A stretch of 64,000 nt of DNA from Arcobacter aquimarinus (GTDB lineage: Bacteria; Campylobacterota; Campylobacteria; Campylobacterales; Arcobacteraceae). The position numbers and the translations under genes were made by a program. This document shows positions 58,218 through 64,000 of the stretch, in pieces. Numbering within the stretch: the stretch's first letter is position 1; each line of letters opens with the position of its first letter. Location: the NCBI RefSeq assembly GCF_013177635.1, contig NZ_CP030944.1:1178001-1242000 (forward strand). Direction: 5' to 3'. Under the pieces are notes generated by a model. It ran no database searches, was not told where the DNA came from, and saw nothing but the letters and a program-made list of their open reading frames with translations.

Positions 58218-58412
58218 TTATTTAAATTTATTATATTTATGTATCATTATTTTTTCAAATAACATTGCTCCAAAACCTTCAGGTAGATTTGGATTTGTTT
58301 TTTCAACTGATAATATGATTGATCTTATTTGATCTTCTGTCATATTTATGGCAATTGGTACTATAGTATCTTGGATTTTTTGTCTAAACTCTTTTTCTTC
58401 TTCTAGCGTCAT
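58218..58412 (-). CDS. Small acidic/helical protein upstream of moeA, unknown
   Basis: 64 residues, no recognised family. It is helical and charged (LEEEKEFRQKIQDTIV, MTEDQIRSIILSVEKTNP). It has its own TATAAT at 58443-58448 on the minus strand and ends 9 bp before moeA, so it is likely the first gene of that operon. The ribosome site is weak (AAAGA). Supported by position and an orderly hydrophobic pattern only. Confidence 0.55.
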   Translation of the reverse strand: MTLEEEKEFRQKIQDTIVPIAINMTEDQIRSIILSVEKTNPNLPEGFGAMLFEKIMIHKYNKFK

Positions 58413-58498
58413 ATTTTGAATCTTTCTAGTTTTGTTTATGAAATTATATATTTTTTATCTAAAAACTGAGTAAAAGAGATTATTTTATACTAATTTGA

Positions 58499-58504
58499 TA
58501 TAAT
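58499..58504 (+). promoter_or_regulatory. -10 box of the ttcA-like operon
   Basis: TATAAT in the 118-bp divergent region. It overlaps a possible upstream TTG at 58504, arguing that the true start is the TTG at 58531. Predicted transcript start near 58511. Confidence 0.5.
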
Positions 58505-58530
58505 TGCAAAAAATTTATAGGAATAATATT

Positions 58531-59316
58531 TTGGTTGAATTAAGTAAAAAGATTTCTACAATAGTTGGAAGAACAAATGCAGAATATGGATTGATAAAAG
58601 AGGGTGATAGGGTTTTAGTAGGATTTTCAGGAGGAAAAGACTCATTAACTTTAATTCATTCGTTAAATAGATTAAAAAAAGTAGTTCCATTTAATTTCGA
58701 ATTTAAAGCTGTAACAGTAACTTATGGAATGGGTGAACAAATAGAATTTTTAAGTAATCATTGCAAAGAACATGGAATTGAACACGAAATTATTGATACA
58801 CAAATTTTTGAACTTGCAGGTGAAAAAATCAGAAAAAATTCATCTTTTTGTTCATTCTTTTCAAGAATGAGAAGAGGGTATTTATATTCAACAGCACAAG
58901 AACAAGGATATAATAAAGTAGCTTTAGGACATCATTTAGATGATGCAATGGAATCATTTTTTATGAATTTCTTTTATAATGGAACAATGCGTTCTATGCC
59001 TCCTATTTATAAAGCAGAAAATGGTTTAGAAGTTATTAGACCTTTAATTTTTTGTAGAGAGAGACAATTACGAGCTTTTGCAAATACAAATGAAATTAAT
59101 GTAATTGGTGATGAAGCTTGCCCAGGTCTTAGATTTGATGTAAAAATGCCACATGCAAGGGCAACTACAAAAGAATTATTGGCAAAACTTGAAGAAGAAA
59201 ATCCAAAAATTTTTGTATCAATGAAAGCAGCTTTTAAAAATATACAATTATCAACTTTTTTTTACAAAGATATAAAAGAGATTGATGCCAATATAAAAGA
59301 AGATGATTTAGTATGA
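58531..59316 (+). CDS. ttcA: TtcA-family tRNA 2-thiolation enzyme with altered CxxC
   Basis: 261 residues from a TTG at 58531 (AGGA 8 nt upstream). N-type ATP pyrophosphatase with PP-loop FSGGKDSL (Gly-Gly-Lys-Asp-Ser, about 33-38) and LGHHLDDAMESF. TtcA adds sulfur to C32 of tRNAs using a 4Fe-4S cluster held by three cysteines. Here the usual CxxC-SRLRRG reads CSFFSRMRRG, so the first Cys (about 107) stays and the second is Phe. One Cys remains in DEACPG (about 197). Cluster binding may differ. The next gene overlaps by 4 bp. Confidence 0.85.
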   Translation: MVELSKKISTIVGRTNAEYGLIKEGDRVLVGFSGGKDSLTLIHSLNRLKKVVPFNFEFKAVTVTYGMGEQIEFLSNHCKEHGIEHEIIDTQIFELAGEKIRKNSSFCSFFSRMRRGYLYSTAQEQGYNKVALGHHLDDAMESFFMNFFYNGTMRSMPPIYKAENGLEVIRPLIFCRERQLRAFANTNEINVIGDEACPGLRFDVKMPHARATTKELLAKLEEENPKIFVSMKAAFKNIQLSTFFYKDIKEIDANIKEDDLV

Positions 59317-59807
59317 AGATACTAATATCTTCATGTTTATTGGGAGAAGATGTAAGATATGATGGAAATAATTCATCAATAGCGTTTACTCCAAGTTTTA
59401 CTTTTTCAATTAAAGAACTTTTCATGGATATTTTATGTGAAAATGAGATTTACTCTTTTTGTCCTGAAGTAGCAGGTGGTTTACCAATTCCTAGAACACC
59501 TTCTGAAATTGTAAAAAATGATAAGCCTTTTATAATAAAAAATGAAAAAGGTGATGATGTTACAATAAATTTTTTATTAGGTGCAAAAAAGGCATTAGAT
59601 ATTTGTATAGAAGAAAACATTAAAGTAGCACTTTTAAAATCCAAATCTCCCTCTTGTGGAAATAAACAGATTTATGATGGAACATTTACTTCTAAATTGA
59701 TTGAGGGACAGGGTTTAACAGCAAGATTACTTGAAGAAAATGGTGTAAAAGTATTTAATGAGAACGAAATAAAAGATTTAGATAAATTTATAAAAACTAA
59801 TAAATAG
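59313..59807 (+). CDS. DUF523 family protein
   Basis: 164 residues, the DUF523/YbbK-like family: ILISSCLLGEDVRYDGN, FCPEVAGGLPIPRTPSEI, and LLKSKSPSCGNKQIYDGTF. The conserved cysteines in SCLLG, CPE and SPSCG suggest metal or cofactor binding and resemble the desulfidase-type proteins acting with thiolases of tRNA. The function is not established. The ATG overlaps the ttcA-like stop (ATGA), which may hint at a role in sulfur transfer to tRNA (inference). Confidence 0.88.
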   Translation: MKILISSCLLGEDVRYDGNNSSIAFTPSFTFSIKELFMDILCENEIYSFCPEVAGGLPIPRTPSEIVKNDKPFIIKNEKGDDVTINFLLGAKKALDICIEENIKVALLKSKSPSCGNKQIYDGTFTSKLIEGQGLTARLLEENGVKVFNENEIKDLDKFIKTNK

Positions 59808-59820
59808 TTTTTATAAATTT
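59784..59820. terminator. 16-bp perfect inverted repeat spanning both convergent stops
   Basis: AAATTTATAAAAACTA-N5-TAGTTTTTATAAATTT. The right arm contains the DUF523 stop (59805-59807) and the thioredoxin stop (59811-59813). It is the longest such repeat in the window and a likely bidirectional terminator. Confidence 0.65.
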
Positions 59821-60242
59821 TCATTTACTAAATTAGCTAATCTTAATGGGTCTAAAGCACCGCTTATTCTTTTTTTCTCAATACCATTTTTATAAACAAC
59901 AAGAGTTGGAATAGACCTAATAGCAAACCTTGTTCCTAAGTTTTGTTCAGCTTCAGTATTTACTTTTACAAATAATGCTTTTAACGGATATTTTTTTGCA
60001 ACATCATTAAATATAGGGGCAAACATTTTACAAGGTCCACACCAAGGTGCCCAAAAATCAACAATTACTGGAATGTCAGAATTTACAATTACATGATCAA
60101 AATTCTTTTCATTCAACTCTAAAGGAGTTGTTTCAAGTAATGATTTTTTACAATCTCCACAATTTGCTTTTGTGTAACTATCTTTTAAAGGAATAGCATT
60201 GATTTTTAAGCAATGAGGACAAACTACATTTATTTTAGACAT
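59811..60242 (-). CDS. trxC: Zinc-containing thioredoxin (thioredoxin 2 / TrxC)
   Basis: 143 residues. An N-terminal zinc ribbon with CPHC (8-11) and CGDC (28-31) precedes a thioredoxin domain with active site WAPWCGPCK (Cys68, Cys71), cis-Pro in RSIPTLVVY, and a GALDPLRLANLV end. This is the TrxC arrangement, a cytosolic disulfide reductase often tied to oxidative stress. It lies 2 bp after a small flagellar-like gene on the same strand, so probably in one operon with it. Confidence 0.93.
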   Translation of the reverse strand: MSKINVVCPHCLKINAIPLKDSYTKANCGDCKKSLLETTPLELNEKNFDHVIVNSDIPVIVDFWAPWCGPCKMFAPIFNDVAKKYPLKALFVKVNTEAEQNLGTRFAIRSIPTLVVYKNGIEKKRISGALDPLRLANLVNENL

Positions 60243-60244
60243 AA

Positions 60245-60484
60245 TTAAGCTTTAATATTTAACATCATATCAGAAACAGCATTTTGTGTTTCAATGCTTT
60301 TTGCATTAGCAGAATAAGAAACTACTTCTGGAATTTGACCAACAATAGATTCAATTAAATCAGCTGTAACTTCTTGAAATTTTGGATCAGCTACTGTATT
60401 TGCAACACTTGCAAGATTTGTTGCCATTTCATTTACTTGTAATTCTGAAGCAACCATAGCATTTAAATTATTATCTATTCTCAT
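60245..60484 (-). CDS. Small protein resembling flagellar rod/hook termini
   Basis: 79 residues. The N-terminal helix (NLNAMVASELQVNEMATNLASVANTVAD) looks like the conserved first helix of axial flagellar proteins. The end (SIETQNAVSDMMLNIKA) resembles their C-terminal helix (FlgG/FlgE type), with only about 25 residues between. It could be a mini axial-like protein or export substrate. I know of no described family, so this rests on pattern resemblance. It overlaps the SprA-like gene by 14 bp. Confidence 0.65.
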   Translation of the reverse strand: MRIDNNLNAMVASELQVNEMATNLASVANTVADPKFQEVTADLIESIVGQIPEVVSYSANAKSIETQNAVSDMMLNIKA

Positions 60485-60968
60485 AATTAAATCCTTCCTT
60501 TAAACTTTCTAATAACATTTTATTTAAATTTGCAGCTTGTGCAATACTTGCATCAGCTCCACTTAAAGCTCCAACTGAACTTGAAGCATCTTTTAATTGT
60601 TCAAGTTTCATTTTTGCACTTTGTGGATCTTTTGGAATTGAAGTATCAAATCTAACACTTCCTCCTGTTGCATAAAGCTTCCCATCTGGTCCAACTTGAT
60701 AATTATAACTAATCGCTGTTGTTGTTTGCGCACCTGAAGCATGTATTTGCTCATGAGTTTTTATTTCATTATCTTTATTTTTAAATTTATTTAAAACTCT
60801 TTGGTAATCATTTTCATCATAATTTTTCTCACCTAAAACAACAGTATCATTTTTTTCAAATGTAGATTTTTGAAATTCTTTCTTATCTATATTTGATAAT
60901 TCACTTTTTTTTATAGCAATTTGTTGATATAAAGAAGAAGCACTTTGATAACTATCGTATATTTCCAT
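60471..60968 (-). CDS. SprA-related putative metalloprotease
   Basis: 165 residues of the SprA-related family: EIKTHEQIHASGA with a short zinc-like motif (His72, Glu73, His76), then ISYNYQVGPDGKLYATGGSV, typical of these proteins. The N-terminal 60 residues are helical and charged, and the C-terminus is Ala-rich (GADASIAQAANLNKML). No signal peptide is visible. Peptidase activity is only predicted. It overlaps the flagellar-like gene and precedes trxC in one transcript. Confidence 0.8.
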   Translation of the reverse strand: MEIYDSYQSASSLYQQIAIKKSELSNIDKKEFQKSTFEKNDTVVLGEKNYDENDYQRVLNKFKNKDNEIKTHEQIHASGAQTTTAISYNYQVGPDGKLYATGGSVRFDTSIPKDPQSAKMKLEQLKDASSSVGALSGADASIAQAANLNKMLLESLKEGFNYENR

Positions 60969-61068
60969 AACAAAAAACCTATTTTTAGTTTATTCTAACA
61001 TAAAATGCTAGAAAAAGTAAATAAAATGTTTTACTTATTTTAAATATAAAGTTAGATAAAATAACTTA

Positions 61069-62178
61069 ATGTTATATAAATTTTTAAAATCAACTACATT
61101 AAAATTGTTAATGCTTGTTTGCACTGTTCTTGCAACATTGATTGTTTCAGCACTATTATTTAATAGTCAAGTAGATAAGTTAAAAAAGCAAATAGATGAT
61201 ATTTATTTTGCTAATCTAATTCCAATAATTAAACTTCAAATTATTTCAGATAAATATCAAGAAATAGCATCTTGTAGAAAAATCAAATATAACTGTGATT
61301 TTAAAAGTGAACAAGAAGTAATTCTTCAAGAGTGGGAATATTACTATAATGCTTATAAAACAAAAGATGAAAGAATAGTTGTAGATACAATAAATCAAGA
61401 AATTATAAATTCTTTTAAAGAAAATAAATACAATATTTTTTTAGATATTTTAAAAAGAGTTGATTTTTTAATAAAATACGAAACGCAAGAAGCATTTAAA
61501 CAAAGAAAAGCTTTTTTAGATGATTATGAACAAATGAAAAACTATATTTTTTATAATATAGTTCTAATTCTTTTTTTATCTTTCGCTGTTATTGTATTTA
61601 TAATTTTACAAGTAATAAAAAAAGATAAGCAATTAACTGTATTAAATAAAAAATACCAAATAGAAGCAATAACAGATGGTATGACGCAGTTATATAATAG
61701 AAAATATTTTGATACTATTTTTGATAATATGCCTTTTATTTCAAATGCAAATAATTGGAAATGTGCTTTTATAATGGTTGATATTGATTATTTTAAACAA
61801 TACAATGATACTTATGGACATGATATGGGTGATATTACTCTTAAAAAAGTTGCCCAAACTTTAAAATTATATTTCAATAAAAAATATGAATTTGTATTTA
61901 GATTGGGTGGAGAAGAATTCGGAGTAATTTTATTTGATATAAATGAAAATATATTAGAAAATTGTTTGAAAGATATGAATAAAAAAATATTAGAATTACA
62001 AATTGAGCATAAAAATAGTAAAATACTCGACGTAATTTCAATTTCAATGGGAGCTATAATATATAACCCAAATAGTTATATTTCAGCCAATAAACTTTAT
62101 AAATTTGCAGATGAAAGTTTATATAAATCTAAAGAAAATGGAAGAAATCAATATCATATATACAATGAAGGAAAATAA
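61069..62178 (+). CDS. Membrane-bound diguanylate cyclase (GGDEF)
   Basis: 369 residues. Membrane helix about 10-28, a helical periplasmic region of about 125 residues (with Cys pair in ASCRKIKYNCDF), second helix about 155-178, then a GGDEF domain: MTQLYNRKYFDT, MVDIDYFKQYNDTYGHDMGD and RLGGEEFGV (active site 280-284). It makes c-di-GMP. The I-site normally RxxD reads KKYE, so product inhibition may be weak. No Shine-Dalgarno is visible. TAAAAT lies 6 nt before the ATG. It overlaps the next gene by one base. Confidence 0.92.
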   Translation: MLYKFLKSTTLKLLMLVCTVLATLIVSALLFNSQVDKLKKQIDDIYFANLIPIIKLQIISDKYQEIASCRKIKYNCDFKSEQEVILQEWEYYYNAYKTKDERIVVDTINQEIINSFKENKYNIFLDILKRVDFLIKYETQEAFKQRKAFLDDYEQMKNYIFYNIVLILFLSFAVIVFIILQVIKKDKQLTVLNKKYQIEAITDGMTQLYNRKYFDTIFDNMPFISNANNWKCAFIMVDIDYFKQYNDTYGHDMGDITLKKVAQTLKLYFNKKYEFVFRLGGEEFGVILFDINENILENCLKDMNKKILELQIEHKNSKILDVISISMGAIIYNPNSYISANKLYKFADESLYKSKENGRNQYHIYNEGK

Positions 62179-62735
62179 TGAGTTTTTTATTTAATAAACA
62201 TAATCATTTTAATTTGGCTAACATAGTTACTTTTTTTAATATTGCATCTGGAATTTTTGCAATTTATTTTTTAACTCATCATGAGTTTTTTGCTGCAGCT
62301 CTTTTTGCTTGGCTTGCAGGAGGATTTGATATTATTGATGGAAAAATTGCTAGAAAATATAACTTATCAACACAATTTGGAATTCAACTTGATTCTTATG
62401 CTGATTTTTTATCTTTTGTTATTGTTCCTGCTATGTTTATATATTTTGCAGTAATTGATACAAAAGAAGCTTTTTTAAATACGCCTTTGATTATTTTTGC
62501 TTTTGTTTATTATGTAATTTCAGGACTTAGAAGATTAATTCAATTTAATATAAATGCAGATGAAGGTAAAGTTGAAAAGTATTTTACAGGAATACCAACA
62601 CCTCTTGGAGCAATATTATTATGGCTTGTTTATCTAATTTTTTTAACAGGTTTTATAAATGAGACTTTTGTTTTATTTATGATGATACTTATAGGTTATT
62701 TATTAAATTCAAAAATTAAAATTCCTCATTTATAG
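62178..62735 (+). CDS. pssA: CDP-alcohol phosphatidyltransferase, probable phosphatidylserine synthase
   Basis: 185 residues with about six membrane helices and the full CDP-alcohol motif DGKIARKYNLSTQFGIQLD plus following SYAD (D-G-x2-A-R-x8-G-x3-D-x3-D). The LANIVTFFNIASGIFAIYF start and early motif position fit PssA, which makes phosphatidylserine, the precursor of phosphatidylethanolamine. It is shorter than typical PssA (about 240 residues), so another head group cannot be excluded. It begins at the last base of the cyclase gene. Confidence 0.85.
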   Translation: MSFLFNKHNHFNLANIVTFFNIASGIFAIYFLTHHEFFAAALFAWLAGGFDIIDGKIARKYNLSTQFGIQLDSYADFLSFVIVPAMFIYFAVIDTKEAFLNTPLIIFAFVYYVISGLRRLIQFNINADEGKVEKYFTGIPTPLGAILLWLVYLIFLTGFINETFVLFMMILIGYLLNSKIKIPHL

Positions 62736-62747
62736 TAGTTATAACTA

Positions 62748-63668
62748 ATGAATAATCAAATAGTAAGTGTAGATTTAGGTTCAAACTCTTTTCGTGTTTT
62801 AAAATATGATTGTTTAAATCATAAAATAATTTCAGAACATAATGAAGTAGTTGGAATGGCTGATGGTTTAATTGATACTGGTATTATTTCTAAAGAAGCT
62901 ATAAATAGAGTTGTTAATGCAATAAAACATTCTATAGAAATTATAAACTATAATCCTAAAGATGCTATTTGTGTAACAACAGCCGCAATGAGAAAAGCTT
63001 CAAATAGTCAAGAAGTTTTAGCTTATTTAAAAAAAGAAACGCAATTAGACTTTAATATTATTGATGGAGATGAAGAGGCTAGACTTACTTTACTCGCTGT
63101 CAAATATGCTTTAAAAAGAGAAAAAATCAATTCTGATAACTTTATACTTCTTGATATTGGCGGTGGTTCAACTGAAATTATTGTAAATACAAAAGATGAA
63201 TATAAAGCTAAAAGTTTTGATTTTGGTATTGTTACTATGACTCAGAAATTTCTAAAAACTCATAATTTACATAGTGATTTAGAAAATAAAAAAATGGAAA
63301 TAAAACAATTTTTAGATTCATTAAATTTAAATTTATCAAATTATAGTTTTGTTGCAACTGCTGGAACTCCAACAACAATAGCAGCTATTAAACTAGGACA
63401 AGATTTTTTTTCATATGATAGAAATATTGTAAATGGTGCAACAGTAAATCTTGAAGATTTAAGTTATTGTTTAGATATTTTTAAAAATTCTTCAAAAGAA
63501 GAGATTACAAGACTTGTTGGTCGTGGTAGAGTTGAATTTATTGAAGTTGGAATTTTTATTTATAAAACAATATTTGAAGTTTTAAATAAAAAAGAATCAA
63601 TAGTTTTAGATGATGGATTAAGAGAAGGTGTTGCAATAAACTATTGTTTAAAAAAGTGTAAAGATTAA
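62748..63668 (+). CDS. ppx: Exopolyphosphatase / pppGpp phosphohydrolase family (Ppx/GppA)
   Basis: 306 residues, ASKHA fold: VSVDLGSNSFRVL, VTTAAMRKASN, IDGDEEARLTLLA, LLDIGGGSTEIIV, TAGTPTTIAAIKLG and VLDDGLREGVAINY. All are Ppx/GppA motifs. The length matches the short form lacking the C-terminal HD domain, common in Campylobacterota. It cleaves polyphosphate or converts pppGpp to ppGpp, and which of these it does cannot be told here. It follows pssA by 12 bp. Confidence 0.92.
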   Translation: MNNQIVSVDLGSNSFRVLKYDCLNHKIISEHNEVVGMADGLIDTGIISKEAINRVVNAIKHSIEIINYNPKDAICVTTAAMRKASNSQEVLAYLKKETQLDFNIIDGDEEARLTLLAVKYALKREKINSDNFILLDIGGGSTEIIVNTKDEYKAKSFDFGIVTMTQKFLKTHNLHSDLENKKMEIKQFLDSLNLNLSNYSFVATAGTPTTIAAIKLGQDFFSYDRNIVNGATVNLEDLSYCLDIFKNSSKEEITRLVGRGRVEFIEVGIFIYKTIFEVLNKKESIVLDDGLREGVAINYCLKKCKD

Positions 63669-63687
63669 GAGAGTAATCTTACACTTT
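63653..63687. terminator. Inverted repeat spanning the overlapping stops of ppx and the right-edge gene
   Basis: AAAGTGTAAAGATTA with TAATCTTACACTTT, a 14-bp stem with one bulged A and loop AGAGAG. It contains both stop codons of the convergent genes, which overlap by 4 bp. Probable shared terminator. Confidence 0.6.
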
Positions 63688-64000
63688 GTTCTTGAACTAT
63701 ATTTGCTTGAGAAGCAGCTAGATAACCAGCATTAGCATTTACATTTGTTTTACTAAAATCACTTGATTCTTTACCAAAATTTTTATCTTTATTTATTTTA
63801 TTTTGATTAAATAAATCTATCTGTTCTTTTATAGAATCTCTTGCACTCTCTTCTAATTTATTTCCAAAATCTGTAAATTGGTCGTAAATATTTTGCAGTT
63901 TACTAGATGATGAAGCTACTTTATCCATAGAATTATTCACGTTTAAAGAATTATTTAAATCACTATTATTTATACTTTCAAAAATATCATTTGCAAAAGA
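63665..64000 (-). CDS. Flagellin-tail-like protein, 5' part outside window
   Basis: The frame is open to base 64000, so at least 111 residues are visible and the start lies outside. A GTG at 63940 is internal and not needed. The visible part is Asn/Ser/Lys-rich and helical, and ends AASQANIVQEQSVRLLS, which resembles the C-terminal D0 helix of flagellins and related axial proteins (AQANQxxQxxLRLL). Function unknown. Together with the 60.2-kb genes it hints at flagellum-associated small proteins in this region. Confidence 0.65.
   Translation of the reverse strand, partial: SFANDIFESINNSDLNNSLNVNNSMDKVASSSSKLQNIYDQFTDFGNKLEESARDSIKEQIDLFNQNKINKDKNFGKESSDFSKTNVNANAGYLAASQANIVQEQSVRLLS

Noticed and set aside
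58504-58530. Upstream TTG start of the ttcA-like gene
   Set aside because: It overlaps the TATAAT at 58499-58504, so it would precede the transcript start.

Overview
The window is a compact, very AT-rich (mostly A/T codon endings), gene-dense stretch of a chromosome that looks like an Arcobacter-group Campylobacterota (Aliarcobacter/Arcobacter). The evidence is the gene content taken together: monomeric NADP isocitrate dehydrogenase beside mdh, sensor kinases with a HQWRQPL phosphoacceptor motif, a UPF0323 lipoprotein beside a glutathionylspermidine-synthase-like gene, a CZB chemoreceptor, and SprA-related and flagellum-flavoured small proteins. I see no insertion sequence, prophage, CRISPR array or rRNA. 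One tRNA (Leu-CAA) and the RNase P RNA are present. No gene-free stretch exceeds 300 bases.

Layout. 1-3.2 kb: a soluble chemoreceptor (cut by the window edge) with an Aer-like PAS partner, then ligA. 3.3-8.9 kb: a small membrane protein, a DUF3095/AEC-transporter/HxlR operon, and a divergent electrophile-response operon (mdaB, ygiN-like, old yellow enzyme, nitroreductase) with a candidate HxlR operator between them. 8.9-12.2 kb: response regulator, PhnD-like lipoprotein and histidine kinase (a three-component sensor). 12.2-19.8 kb: tRNA-Leu, HU, a class II aldolase relative lacking its metal ligands, rsmH-ftsL-like-RND permease, an NlpC/P60 lipoprotein and a small cytochrome c. 19.9-24.5 kb: coenzyme-B12 glutamate mutase (S, E and MutL-type subunits) followed by an orphan adenylate-forming enzyme. 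24.5-28.1 kb: HMA metal-binding protein, mdh and icd. 28.2-36.6 kb: mltG, an AsmA-like giant, a LolC/E-type permease, secA and lolA (envelope biogenesis). 36.6-43.9 kb: rnpB, dgt, a second periplasmic-binding-protein/kinase pair, and the UPF0323/GspS-like pair. 44-48.5 kb: arsenic/metal resistance operon (arsR, arsB, arsC, chrA, permease, mini-thioredoxin) with two ArsR-type operators. 48.6-64 kb: CZB chemoreceptor, thioesterase, secreted PLD nuclease, M48 protease, rmuC, Cys-rich permease, EamA exporter, moeA, TtcA-like enzyme, DUF523, zinc thioredoxin, flagellum-like and SprA-like small genes, diguanylate cyclase, CDP-alcohol phosphatidyltransferase, ppx, and a truncated gene at the right edge.

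Themes. Several operons are tightly coupled (ATGA/TAATG overlaps, repeated TTG starts). At least six of nine convergent gene pairs carry a 9-16 bp inverted repeat spanning or touching their stop codons, apparently shared terminators built into coding sequence. The most interesting candidates for undescribed biology are the glutamate-mutase/adenylation-enzyme operon, the DUF3095 protein with cyclase-like metal motifs beside an organic-anion carrier, the class II aldolase relative without zinc ligands, and the two orphan binding-protein/kinase sensors.
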